Assembly (NCBI GenBank): GCA_964374095.1
Contig: CAYJXJ010000088.1
Location: forward strand, 1 to 18,420
Length of the DNA: 18,420 nt
Reading direction: 5' to 3'
Source of the DNA: CAYJXJ01 sp964374095
Lineage (GTDB): Bacteria > Elusimicrobiota > Elusimicrobia > UBA1565 > UBA9628
This document shows, one piece after another, positions 1 to 12,400 of this stretch; the first letter of the stretch is position 1; each line of letters starts with the position of its first letter. The translations under genes and the position numbers were made by a program. The notes beneath the pieces are model-generated. The model ran no database searches and had not been told where the DNA came from. It saw nothing but the letters and a program-made list of their open reading frames with translations.

Positions 1-404
1 GGGGTCTCGAGGTTGCCGGCCGCGTCCTTGGCCTGGATCGCGATCTTGTAGACCGTGCCGTCGGGCTGGGTGATGGTCGGAGGATTGTGCTGGCCCGCGG
101 CGTATTGCGGGGGCCCCAGGCAGCTCGCGGGGTTGACCGGGTTGCAGGGATAGCCCCAGCCCAGGGTCCCGGTCGAGCCCGCGACCTTGACCGGAAGCTG
201 GGTCTGCACGTTGGCCGCGCCCCAGCCCGAGCCGTTCCAGTAGAACTCGTCGGGCCCGAGCACGTAGTAGACCCGCAGGTAGTAGGTGCTCTGGCCCGCG
301 AGGTCGGCGTTGGAGGTGCCCGCGATCGGGTCCAAGTTCTGGATGAAGCCGGTCTGGGCGGGCTTGGTCACGAGCGAGACCGGGGGAGTGCCGTCCACGA
401 TGAA
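1..404 (-). repeat. Ig-like module M19, cut by the window edge
   Basis: Linker FIVDGTPPVS, strand IAGTSNADLAG, hairpin FYWNGSGW, a cysteine loop between YPCNP and ASCLG, closing strand YKIAIQAKDAAGN followed by LETP at the edge. The frame is still open at base 3, so the protein continues beyond the window. Confidence 0.75.
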
Positions 405-3400
405 GCTGACCAGGCTCACGCCGGGGGTGGAGAGCGCGATCGCGTTGCCTTCCTTGTTGCCCGTGATGACGCCGGCCGCGGTGGCCGCGCGGTCGGTGGC
501 GCGCACGCGCGCCTTGTAGCGCTTGTCCGAGATCCACTTCGTCGCCGGCGTGAAGAGGAAGCGCCAGGTGTCGGTCGCGGTCGCCGGCATCCAGCACACG
601 CCCGCGTTCCAGCCGCCCGGGCACGCCTCGGTCGCGGGGTTGGAGGCGAAGTAGACCGCGTTCCCGTTATCGGTGTTGTTGAAGTAGTAGCTGGTTCCCC
701 CCGCCAGGTTGATGTCGGCGGGATCGGCCAAAGACCAGATCGCGACCTCGACCCCCCCGTCGAGCAGGGCGTCGGAGAAGGGATAGACCGGCGCCTCCGA
801 ATCCGAGCCCGTGCCCGTCAGGCCGGAGGAACCTGAGAGGTCCGAGGGGCGCTTCGTGTCGGGGGCGGCCTCGGTGCCGACAGGCTTGGTGAAGGCCGCG
901 TGCGGATACTTCTTGTCAACGTAGACGGTCCGGCTCGACACCGGGTTGGAGAAGGCGCTCTGCTGGTTCGAGGCCCGGTCGCGGCCGCGGGCCGTGATGG
1001 TGTAGGCCGTGCCGTTGGTGAGCTGGCCGTCGAGCTGAGGGTGCGAGGAAGTCCAGGGGGTCAGGCCCGAGACCGGGAAGAAGTAGGGGCAGGCCAGGAA
1101 GCTGCCGGCCTCGCGCCAGCAGATGTCCTGGGTGGTGTCGCGGATCTGCAGTTCGACGGCGGCCATGTCGGATTTGAGCGCCCCCCACTGCCCGGCGGGG
1201 TCGTTGGAGGTGCCCGAGATCGGAGTCAGGCTCTTGTAGACATAGCCCGTGGGCGGCTGGAGCAGGATGCCGGTCGGGGGGCTGGTGTCGAAGAGCAGCG
1301 AGAACTGGTCCATCTGCCCTTCGAGCGCGTCGGTCGCGTCTCCCTGCTCGTTTCCGGCCTTGTCCCTGCCCCGGAATAGTATGCGGTAGGAGATGCCATC
1401 CAAGAGCTGGGAGCCGGCCACGGTGGCCGAGGACCAGCGGAAAATCGGCGCCGAGGCCGGGCCCTCGTTGAGGAAGGCGTCGGGCGGATACTCCTGCACG
1501 CCGGCGACGAAGGCCGCGCCGTTCCAGTAGGTGCCGTTGTCGAGGCGCTTGAGCCGGAAGCGCTGGTCGGCGAGCGCCAAGGAGGGCGGGTCCGCGTTGC
1601 CGGGGTCGGTGGTCGTGCCCTCGATGGTAGGCAGGGAGTTCAAGCAGGCGGAGAAGCCCGGGCAGGTGTTGGCGACGGGCGCGGTGATCAAGCCCGCGGG
1701 CTTGCTGTGATCGATGACGAAACTGCGGCTCTGCGCGGGGCCGGGCTGGTTGGCCCCGTTGACGCCCGTGACGGTCAGGGTGTAGGAGGCGTTGGCCGTG
1801 GTCCAGGGGTCGGGGTTGGAGTCCGGGTCCGGCCCGTCCCAGCCCAGGGACCAGGTCACGGGGCCGTCGGTCTTCTCGGTGAAGGTCGAGGAGTCGTTGT
1901 TCCAGCTCTGGGGCACGTCCTGGTACCACCAACTCGTCGGACTGCTCAGGCGCTCGAGCTTGACGCGCACCTTGGCGATGTTGGCTCCCCCTCCCGAGGC
2001 GCTCAGGGCCGAGGCGTCGGGAGCGGCCTTGACCGCGGAGAAGTGCTGCAGGGTCCCGGAGGGCGGGGGCTGACTGATGGTGATCGAGGCGGCCGGGGTC
2101 TCCAGGTAGAATGTGGTATCGACGAATAGGTGTTGGGTCTCTAGATTATTGGCCTTGTCCAGCGCCCTCACCGTGACCGTATAGGTGGATTTGTTGTCCC
2201 AGATCACGGCGCCCGTGTCGAATTTCCACGTCCAGGTCGTGCCCGTCACGAAGACCTGCTTGGTCCCGGAACTGAGCCACACGATCGGGGTGTCCCAGGC
2301 GTAGCCCTTCCAGTACTTGTTGACGTTGCACAGGCCGTCCGGGTCCTCGCAGGCGGTCTCCTTGATCAGGAGCTGGACGACCGGGTTGGGGCTGTCGGGA
2401 AGCTCTCCGGGAGAGTCGTCCCGCGCGGTGCCCTCGATGGCGGGAAAGCCGTTGGTGAAGCCCGCCGGCCAGGTGGAAATAGAGACCGGGGCGGTGATAT
2501 CGTAAATGAAGGTGTTGGTGGTCTGGACCTGCTGGAAAGAGGGCAGGCGGTCCTGCGCTTTCGAACTGACCTGGTATTGCCGCGGGCTGACAAGGGTCCC
2601 GGCCGGCAGGGCCATGCTCCAGGTCCCGCTGGAGGGCGTGGGGGTCCCGGTGAAGGTCGCGGAGCTGTAGATGGGATCGGCCTGGTCCACCCAGGCGCCG
2701 GTGTTGTGGTTCCACCAGCAGGCGAGCACCCAGGGCACGGTCGGGCAGACCACGCCGGCCGTCATGTCGCGCAGGGAGATGGTGATGCTCGAGCCCAGTA
2801 TGCCCGACTCGTAATCCCGGCCCGCCGTGGAGCACAAGGGGTCGCCCTGGGTCAGGTCCGCCAGCTCGCAGTAGCGGTCCGTGGCCGTGCCCGAGAGCGT
2901 GACCGCCGCGCCCCCTATGAAGCCGTTGTGCGCCGGGATGGCGACCTTGGAAGTGGGGGTGGTGCGGTCCACGGTGAAGGTGTAGGTCGCGTAGCGCACC
3001 TCGTCGTTGGCGGCCACGTCCGTGCCCATGGAGTTGACGTCGTAGCGGTAGCCGTCCTCAAAATTCACCGCGGAAAGCCCGGTGAACTGCCAGCCCGGCA
3101 GCAGGCCGTTCCACTTGGAGGGGCTGAAGCTCCCCCCTCCCAGCCAGTTGTCGCTGGCCAGGTCGTAGTAGGCCGCGTCCGAGCGCCGGATTCTAAGCTG
3201 CATCTGGTTCAAGCCCGAGGGATCGCGGTCATCGTAGGCCTCCCAGGAGGTTCCCGCGATGCTCGTGACCGCGGCGCTGACATAGGTCGCCGGGAAAGTC
3301 GAGCGCGAGAAGGGCGCCGAGGAGTCATAGACGAAGGTCCAGGCCAGGCTGCCGTCGGCGTTCTTGTCGTCGTCGAGTTGGGCATTCGAGGGGGTGTCGG

Positions 3401-6400
3401 ACCAGTTTCCGGCCCTGTCCGCGGCCCGCACCCACAAACGGTAGCGGCGCGACTCCAGGGCCGAGTCGGGCGGGAAGGTCGGAAAAGCCTTGGTCCAGGA
3501 GTTGTAGGGCGGCGTCACGATCTGCCACTGCCCGCGCTTGCCCAGGCCGCTGTCCCAGTTCGTGGCGTAATCGCCGCCCGCCAGGTCGGTGCCCTTCCAG
3601 TAGTCCTCGTTGGACTGGTGCTTGAGCAGGATTTGCACGAGCTGGAGGCCGGAGGCGCCGCGGGTCTCGTCGTTGGCGGTGCCGGACATCCCGGCCGCGA
3701 CGGAGTTGATGATGGCGTTGTTGCCGGGGGCCGTGGCGGTGGAGAGAGGCTTTTCCGTATCATATCGGAAGTAGACCCCGGCGCCCGCTTGCGCCGGGGT
3801 CGGTTGGGGATTGGAGGCCCAGTCCTCGGACCGCACGATCACGCGGTAGGTGTTGGAGGAGACGAGCATGGCCGGGACCTGGGATTGAGCCGGGGGCGTG
3901 GACCAGGCCACGCTCTGGACCCCCGCGCCCTGCACCGAGGTCGTGGCCACCTGGGTCCAGGCGTTGCCCGGGAAAGGCGGGGGGTTGGTGCCGATGGAGT
4001 AGCCCGGCGTGGTCCAGTCCCACCAGTCCGTGCCGCCGTTGGATGTGTTCTGCACCGCGGCGTAGATGATCTTGATGCCCGACACCCCGGTTCCCGGGTC
4101 GTTGGAACTTCCGAAGAACTGCGGCACGCTCGCGGTCGCCGTGCTGTTGACCGGGATCGTGACCGTCGCGGTCGGGTAGCTCAGGTCGTACTTGAACTGC
4201 AGGTGGTAGGGAAGGACCGAGTCCGCCGGGTTGTTCGCCGGGTTGAGCACGTTGCCGGCGCGGTCCCGGGCCTTCACGTAGACCTTGTAGGTCACGCCGT
4301 CGGAGAGAGTCCAGCCCGGATCGAAGCTCCAATTGGTCCCGGAGACGTAGACGTTGGTCGACCAGTTGATGCTGCTTTGATTGACGATGAACCCCGTCCC
4401 CGGCCAGGTCGTCCACCAAGTCCCTTCCGAGTCGCCCGAGGAGATCGCCACCCAGACCTCGGTGATCCCAGAAGCCAGGGGGCCGGTCTCGGTGACCGTG
4501 CCCGAGGTCAAGGTGATGGTCAGGTTGGCGTCGACGTTGTTGGAGTAGTACGGCGGGTTCGGCGGGGTCCGGGGCTTGAGCAAAGTGATATTGGGAAGCG
4601 AGACGTCGAAGGTGACGGCAAAGACCGGAGGGGAGGTCTCGACGTTTCCGGCGAGGTCCGTGGCCCGGGAATAGATGTAATACAGGGTGTGATCCAGGAA
4701 GGTCGCGGGCGCCAAGTTCGTGAATTCGAAAGTATTGCCCGCGACCGCGGCGGTAGACCAAGTCTCGGTGAAGACGTACTGCAACGCGGCGCCGTTCCAC
4801 CACGGGCCGGTGGCGGGGTTGGAGGTGATCTTGACCTCCATCTTGAGCGGGTCGATGCCGGACAGGCCCGCGCTGGAGGTGCCCGTGATCGAGGTGATGT
4901 TGTTCACGTAGTTCCCGTTGAGCGGCCAGGTCATGGAGGACACGGGCGGGGTCGTGTCCATGATGAAGGTGCGGTAGGCCGTGAAGGGGCTTAGGCTTCG
5001 GTCCGGGAAGCCGGCGGGGGTCTTGGCGTTGTCGCGGGCGCGGGCGCGCAGGCGGTAGGTCTGGTCGCCGCGAATCTGCCAGGAGTCGGCCCCCGCGCCG
5101 GGATCGTTGGCCGGCAGCGGCAGGAGGCGCCAGTAAGTCGCCGGGTCGGCGAGCTCCCGCCCGCGCAGGACCAGCGACGGCGTGTTGAAAGCCCAGGCCG
5201 AGCCCGTCCAGTAGTAGGTGTCGGGGCCCGCGGTATGGGAGAGTTCGATGTCCACGTCGTCGCCCGCGCTCACCAGGAACTCGGAGATGGCCTTGCCGTC
5301 GGGCTCCTCGCGCGCGGTGCCGGTCAGGGCGGCCAGCGACGCCGGCCGCCAGATGGTGCCGTCCACCGCCGGAGCCGTCACCTGGATCGTGGGCGAGGAT
5401 TTGTCCACCACGTAGGTGCGCGAGGAGGCGGGATTGCCGTAGCCGATCTGGGTGTTTCCGGCGGCGTCGCGCGCGCGGACCAGGAGCCGGTACCACTCCC
5501 CGGAGACGTGCTTCTCCGCGAGGTCCGCGTGCTGATACGTCCACGAGGAGACGTGGATCACGGCCGGCTGCCAGGTCTCGACCCCGGCCAGGAAGCCCGT
5601 GGAAGGCGTGGTCCTGAACCAGTTCCCGGCCTGCGCGCCCGTCAACTGAAGAAAGGAGACGTCCACCCCCGCCAGGCCCGAACCGTCGGTCCAGCCCCCG
5701 GGGTCGGTCGGGTAGGGGTCGGGGTCGCGGGTTTGGGAAACCGACAGCGTCCCGGAACTCAGGTCAAGGTATCGGATTTTATACTTATCCCCCGGCACCT
5801 CCATGGTGGCCGTGGGAGTGCTCGCGTCGTGGCGGAAGATGGCCTCCGGGGTGATCGCGGAGTTGCCGGCCTTGTCGTCGATGCGGAAGGTGACCCGGTA
5901 GCGGGCGCCGTCGAGGAACAGGCTCTGGTCCGCGAGCTTGGGGTCGTCGTAGGTGAAGACCCCGGCGCCCTGGAACTGGGCGGTCAGCACCGCGTCGCTC
6001 GAGAAAAAGACGCTGCCGTTCCACTGCTGGGCGGTGTCGGTGTCCCGGTGGATGCGGAACTTGCCGCTGGTGTTCACCAGCTCGCCGGGGGCCGGGTCCG
6101 AGGCCGTCGCGGAGAGCCCGACCAGCTCGCCCTTCTGGTAGGCGGTCCGCGCGGGGTTGGGCAGGGTGAGCGCCACGGTCGGCAGGTTGTTGTCGATGAC
6201 GAAGGTCCGCTCCTCGAAGGGCGGGTTCTCGACCGTGATGCCCTGGACGGCCCGGACCTGAACCTTGAGCTGGTTGGTGCCCGCGGGCCAGATGCCCGCG
6301 ACGCTGCGGTCCCAGGACATGTTGGAGGCCCCGTTGAACCCGCAAGTGGTCTGGTTGACCACGTAGCTGGTGTCGGTGCAGCCGTAGAGATAGGTCTCGG

Positions 6401-9400
6401 TGGAAACGAAGGTCCCTTGCGCGGGGTCATCACGGGCCCACACCGTGTCGGGCGCCGGCGTCTCGTTGATGATGCGCAGTTGGACGGTGGTGGCGTCGGT
6501 GAGCGTGCCGATGATCAAGGTCAGGTTGCCGGGCTGGAAGTGCGGCGTGCCCGCGCCCGGCACGGTGAGGCCCGATTGCGGCGTGGCCCCGGTCTTGGTG
6601 ATCTGGATGAAGGCCGACTGCGACGGCGGCACGGTGTGTCCCGTGGCGGGGCAGCCCGCCGGGCAGGTCTGCTTGTTGGCGACCTTGTCGATGGCGCGCG
6701 CGAAGATCTTGTACTGGCGGTCGATCACCATGGCCGGGATGGAGTCTCCCGTCACCTCCCAGGGCACGGGCGAGGCGGTCTGGGTCGAGGACTTGACGAA
6801 GGCCGCGTCTCCGGGAGCGGCGCCGCAGTTCAAGGTCCAGAGGTTGTCCACCGGGTTGCGCCAGCAGTTGACCACCGTGTCGTAGAAGGCGACCTCGACC
6901 ATGTCCACGCCGGAGTTGGAGTCCGAGGCCGTGCCGCTCACCGTGGAGAGCACGCCCACGCTGGCCGTGTTGGGGGACGAGATGAGCGAGGTCGGCACGG
7001 TCTTGTCCGTCCGGAAATTCTTCTCGTTGCGCCCCAGCTCGAAGGCGGTCTCGGTGTTGGAGTTGAGCGATTCCGAGCCGTCGTAGGACTTGTCCTTGCC
7101 GCGGTAGCGGATGCGGTAGGATTCGCCGTCGAGCGTCGCGTTGAACAGGTCGGAGGTGTTGTAGGTCCAGGTGTCTTTGTCCACGTCGGTCCGCGTCATG
7201 TTGTGCCAGGAGGCCTCCTGCGTGCAGTCGGAGATGAAGGCCGCGCTGTTGTCCCAGCATTGCGTGTCGCTGCCGGCGCGCCGGACTTGGATTTGGACCT
7301 TGTCCACCCCGGCCCCCGAGGCCAGCCCGCTGATGGGCTTGTCCCAGACGACACCCGAGCTCAGGGTCAAGCTGTAGCCGGCCTGGGCGCTGTACCAGGT
7401 GTTGTGGACGTTGGGCGAATAGATCGTCGAGGTGGGGGGCTGGACTTCGTAGTTGAAGGCCGCCTTGAGGGCGCTGGAGGACTCGACGTTGCGGTAGCTC
7501 GCGAAGGGCTTGTCCACGTTGTCCGGGGCCCAGACGTAGATCTCGAAGGACTCCGCCGTGGGCACCCCGGTCCAGAAGCCGCCCATGCTGTCGTGGGACC
7601 AGACGTTGCTCGGGCTCACGGGCGCGACCATGGAATGATCGGCGCGGTTCCAGTTGTCCTCCCAGCCCAGGGCCGCCCCGTTCCACCACTTTCCGTCCGA
7701 CCGCCTCATGATCCCCACGCGCGTGAGCTGAAGGCCGGCGTTGCGGGGGTTCAAGAGGCCGCCCGGCTGGTCCTCGGAGGTGCCGGAGATGGTCACGATC
7801 TGCTGGGAGTAGGTCCGGTAGCTCACGGGCTTGGTGACCGTCGAGATCGGAGCCGAGAAGTCGTACTTGAAGGTCGTGGTCGAGTAGGCCGTGAAGTTGC
7901 CGGCTTGGTCCTGGCCCCGCGCGATGAAGGTGTACTGCTCGCCGTTGACCCAGGCGATGTTGGAGGACTGCCAGGTCTGGAAGGGCGGGGCGCTGGTGGT
8001 CCAGGCCACGTTCCAGATTTCCGGGAGCTGGTCGCGCCAGGTCCCGGAGGTGGAGGTCAGCACCTCCCACTTCTTAAAGGACGGATACTCCAGCTTGAAT
8101 TCCACGGTCTGCGGGACCGTCGCGGTCGGGTCCCCGGCGTAGCCCATGACGCGGTCGAGGCCGTTCAAGCCGTAGGCCCCGCCCGCCACGGGAGTGCTCA
8201 CGGTCAAGGTCGGGTTGTCAGCGTCGTAGCGGAAGTAGCGCGAGAAGAGCGGAACCGAGGCCGTGCCGGTCGAGTTCTTGGCGCGGTCCTGCCCGTAGAC
8301 CTTGAGGTCGTAGCGGAAGCCCCCGGAGAAGTTGGCGCCCGCGATGTCCCACTCCCAGGCGCGCAGGGCGCTGCCGCCCGCGATCTGGACTTCCTTGTAG
8401 CCGTCGGCGTCGGTGGGGCAGTCCAGGTTGAAGACCGGGGGACTGCCGGAAGGGTTGAGGCACTTGGCCTCATCCACGCTGAAGAGCTTGACGAAGACCG
8501 AGTAGATGTTGAGTCCGTCGGCGGTGTTGTCCTCCATGCTCCCGTCGAGCTTGGTCAGGAGCTTCGACCAGCTGCGGTCGGCCGTCAGCGAGCTCGTCGA
8601 GAATCCGGTCAAGAACGAACTCAAGGCGACGGTGGGCCTCTGCACGTCGTAAATGAAGGAATAGGTTCCCGGGTAGGAGTTGGCGAGCTGGTTGGCCGCG
8701 TTCTTGGCCTTGACGAAAATCTTGTACTTGCGGCCGTTGTCCCAGGCGGGCATGAGGATGGTGTGGGTGCTGTAGCCAAAGACCACGCGCAGGTTGTTCT
8801 GCGAGATGGGCGGGTTGAAAACCATGTCGGGCCCCCCGCCCGGATTGCCGCCGTTGAAATCGTCGGTCGTGAGCCAGAGGTTGTAGGTGTTGGGGCTGAC
8901 GTCCGGGTCCGCGGGCGGCCACGGGGTCACCGGGGTCGCGCTCCAGGAGGAGGCGGTCCAGTAGTAGGCCCCGTCGGATGAGATGAAGGTGACCCAGACC
9001 TGACTGATCCCCGCGCCCACCGCGTCGATATTGAGGGTGGTGGAGGAGAGGCTGTTGACGGCCGCGGCGGCCGGCGGGTGGAAGACGCTCACCAGGGCCG
9101 CGCCCGAGCGGAAGCTGTAGGTGAGCTTCAAGGTCTCGGCCTCCTTGCCGGCGTAGGTGAGGTCGGGGTTGTTGACCAGGTCGGTCGCGAAGGTATAGAC
9201 CGTGAAGGTGTCCTGCACCACCTGCAGGAGGTCGTAGAAGGTGGAGTTCAGGGCCAAGCTCCAGTTCTTGATCCCCGCGCCCTGGGCGATGGGGACCGTG
9301 ATCGAGGAAGTCGCCGGCGCCGCCCAGGTCGAGCCGTTCCAGTGGAAGCCGTCGGACTCGCGGAGTATTTTGATCCCCAACTCGGAGATGCCGCTGCTCG

Positions 9401-12400
9401 CGCCCGTCGAGACCGAGGTGTCGTCGACCGCGGTGCCCCCGATGCTCAGGACCTGCACGGTGTAGAGCTGGTTGTTGTTGGGCGAGGTCACCTTGGAGAC
9501 CGGTTTGGCGCGGTCGTAGTAGAAGGTCTGGGTCTGCTCGGCCGAGAGGTTGCCGGCCGCGTCCCTGCCGCGGACCTTGAAGAGGTAGTTCTCGCTCTCG
9601 AACCAGGTGATGTTCGAGGAGGTCCACACCGCGAAGCGATCACCCGGGGGCCCCTGCGGGTAGGCGGGGTTCCAGATGTCGCCGACCGAGGTCGGCTTCC
9701 AGGCGCCCGAGGTCTCGAAGTGCTGCCAGTGCGAGGTCGGGTCGCCCTGGTTGACCTGCAGGGTCCATTCCACCTTCACCGGCTTGGATTCGTTGGGGCT
9801 CAGCGAGTTATCCACCGCGACCCCGCTCAGGGTGACCAAGGCGTAGGCGCCGCCGATGAACATGGGGTTGGTCACGGTCGGGGTGGTGATGGTCACGACG
9901 GGCTTGCCCTTGTCCACGGAGAAGTAGCGAGCGTATTTGGGGATGGCGGCCGTCCCGGTCTGGCACTCGCCGGTCTTTCCATCCTCGCCCACGGGGCAGG
10001 CCGCGGCCGGGGCGTGCTGGTTTCCGGCCTTGTCCCGGCCGTAAACCTTGACCCGGTAGCGGTTTCCGGTCACGAACTGTGACTGCGAGAGATCGAAGTT
10101 CCAGGCGTCGGAGACCGTGTCGAGATTGGCCCAGGATTGGTCCTCGTTGGCCACGTCGAACTTGATGAAGGTGTTGGGGTTGAGGTAGAGGCCCTGGGTG
10201 ATGTCGAATATGCTCATGAAGGCCTGGCGGAAGTTGAACTGGTCCGACATGTTGTCGGCGAAGGTGCCGCTGGCGACCAGCATGCTGGTCAGCCAGGTGA
10301 AGTTGTCGGCGGCGGTCGAGAGGCTCACCACCGAGGCGTGGGCCGTCACGGTCGGGGCGGAGACGTCGTAGACGAACACGTGCGTCGAGACGGCCAGGCC
10401 CGTGTCGAGGGTCAAGCCCGCGGTGTTGCGCGCCCGCACGTAGACCTTGTAGCGCCGGCCGTCGGAGAGAGTCGGCGAGGAGATGAGCGTGGTTTCATTG
10501 AAGGTGAGGGTCACCGCGGAGGCGCCGGTGACGGGCGTGCCGGGCTCGAAGGCCATGTCGGGACTGCCCCCCGCCGAGGCCGAGGTCGTCAGCCACACCC
10601 CGCCTTGGAACCAGGTGGTCGAAAGGCCGACATGGGCGGGGGGAGGGGGATCGAACACCGCGGTCGCGCTCCAGGAGGAGCCCGTCCACCAGAAGGTGTC
10701 GGTGTCGAGGAACACCGCCCAGGCGTGGGCGAGGCGGCCGCCTCCGGGGTCGAGGGTGAAGGTGATCGAGCTCACCGCGTTGAGCGCGCTGTTGGCCGGC
10801 GGGAATATGCCCGTGAGCGTCGGCGAGCTGACGCCGTAGGAGAAGACCAGCTTGGACGTGGTCGAGGACTCCGCGTGGGCGGAATTGGCCGGGTTGTTGG
10901 ACTGGTCCTTGCCCCAGGTATAGACCCGGAAGGTGTCGGTGGCCTTCAGGAGATCGTAGAACGTCGACGACAGGGCCAGGCTCCAATTCTTGACCCCGAC
11001 CCCGCCGCCGATCAGGACCGAGTGGGAGGTCTGATAAACCGCGCCCGCGACGTTGGCGGTCCAGGTGCTGACCGCCGTATCCGAACAACCGGCGGTCCTG
11101 TCGCACCACCAGGAGTCGTCGGAGAGGCGCTGGATCGCGATCCGGAAGGACGCGGAATCCAGGCCCGAAGGCGTGCCCGTGGACAATTGATCCTCGGCGG
11201 TCCCCGCAAGCGCGGACAAGCGCGTGGTCATGGGACCGCCCGCGGTGGTGGCCTTGGAGGTCGGCGTGCTCACGTCGTAGTTGAAGCTCATGCTCGCCAC
11301 GCTCGAGACGTTGCCCGCCTTGTCCACGGCCCGGACCGAGAGGATATAGTTCTCCGCGTCCAGCCAGCCGACGTTGGAGGAGATCCAGACGTCGAAGTCC
11401 TGGCCCAAGGCCCCGCAGCCCCCGTCCGGATCGCAGGCCTTGTTCCAGGTGTCCCCGACCTGGCTCTTCCATTCCCCGGAGCTGACGTGGTGCAGCCAAT
11501 GGTTGGTGGGGTCGCCCTTGTTGAAGGCCAGGCTGTACTCCACCCGCTCCACCCCGAAGCCGATGTCGGCGGCCGTGCCCGTGATCTGCGCCAACTGGGC
11601 CGTGCTCCCCATGTTGTTGGGCGTGGTCGCGGCCGGCGCCATGATCGCCATGGTCGGCGCGGCCTTGTCGATCTTGAAGTAGCGGACGTACTTCGGGACG
11701 GCGGAGCTTCCGGTCTGGCAGGTTCCGGTCTTGCCGTCCTCGCCCAGGGGGCACCCGGCGGGAGGAGCGTGGTCGTTGCCGGCCTGATCCTTGGCCCAAA
11801 TCTCAAGCTTGTATTTGTTGCCCGCCGTGAACTTCGTGTTGGAGAGGTCATAGGACCAGTCGTTGCCGGTCTGCTCGATCGAGGCCAAGGCGTTGGCCGC
11901 GACTCCGACGTCGAAGTTGATGAGGGTGGTTGGGCTCAAGTACTTGCCGGTGTTGATGTCCAGCATGCGCATGTAGATCTGCCGGAAGTCCGCGGGGTCG
12001 CTCACGTTGTCGACGATGGTGCCGCTGGCGGTGTTAAGCGCGGAAAGCGCGGTCACGTCCGCGTCCACCGACGAGGTGGATAGGGAGACGATGGCGTTGT
12101 GCGCGGTCATGGTGGGCGCGGTCACGTCGTAGATGAAGACCTGGTTGGACAGGAGCGTGGTGTCGAGGTGCTGGGAGCCGGTGTTGCGCGCCCGCACGTA
12201 GATCTTGAACTTGCCCCCGTCCCACCAGGCCGGCTTGACGATGCTCGTGGTGGCGTCGAAGGTCGTGCTGACGACCGAAGTCCCGTCCACGGGGGTCCCG
12301 GGCTCGAAGGAGAGGTCGGGCGTGCCGTTGGGCGCCGCGGTCGTCAGCCACACCGCGCCCTGGACCCAGGAGGTGGACAGGTTCACCGCGGCCGGCGGCG

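Noticed and set aside
3336..3420. Asp-rich insert DDDKNADGS as a dockerin or EF-hand calcium site
   Set aside because: It is a single short acidic stretch without the 12-residue loop spacing and flanking helices of an EF-hand or dockerin. It is noted only as an inter-module insert.
2577..4994. 805-codon open frame on the plus strand
   Set aside because: Same-register antisense shadow of modules M8 to M13, with no domain-like pattern.
3760..5544. 594-codon minus-strand frame, and similar ones at 6430-8070 and 8470-9627
   Set aside because: These lie in a shifted frame of the giant gene and give Arg/His/Gln/Pro-rich text without the AGN, GTA or Trp hairpin patterns. The frame with codon high coordinate 2 modulo 3 explains the same DNA far better.
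5235..8981. 1248-codon open frame on the plus strand
   Set aside because: It is in the same codon register as the minus-strand gene. In that register a stop would need TTA, CTA or TCA in the real gene, and these codons are rare in GC-rich DNA. The product is Gly/Arg/Val/Asp-rich without recognisable motifs, so it is an antisense shadow.
10137..12083. 648-codon open frame on the plus strand, with further ones at 12099-13019 and 13242-14768 that repeat each other
   Set aside because: Their mutual similarity only mirrors the SU-c/SU-d/SU-e DNA repeats on the opposite strand. They are not paralogous genes.
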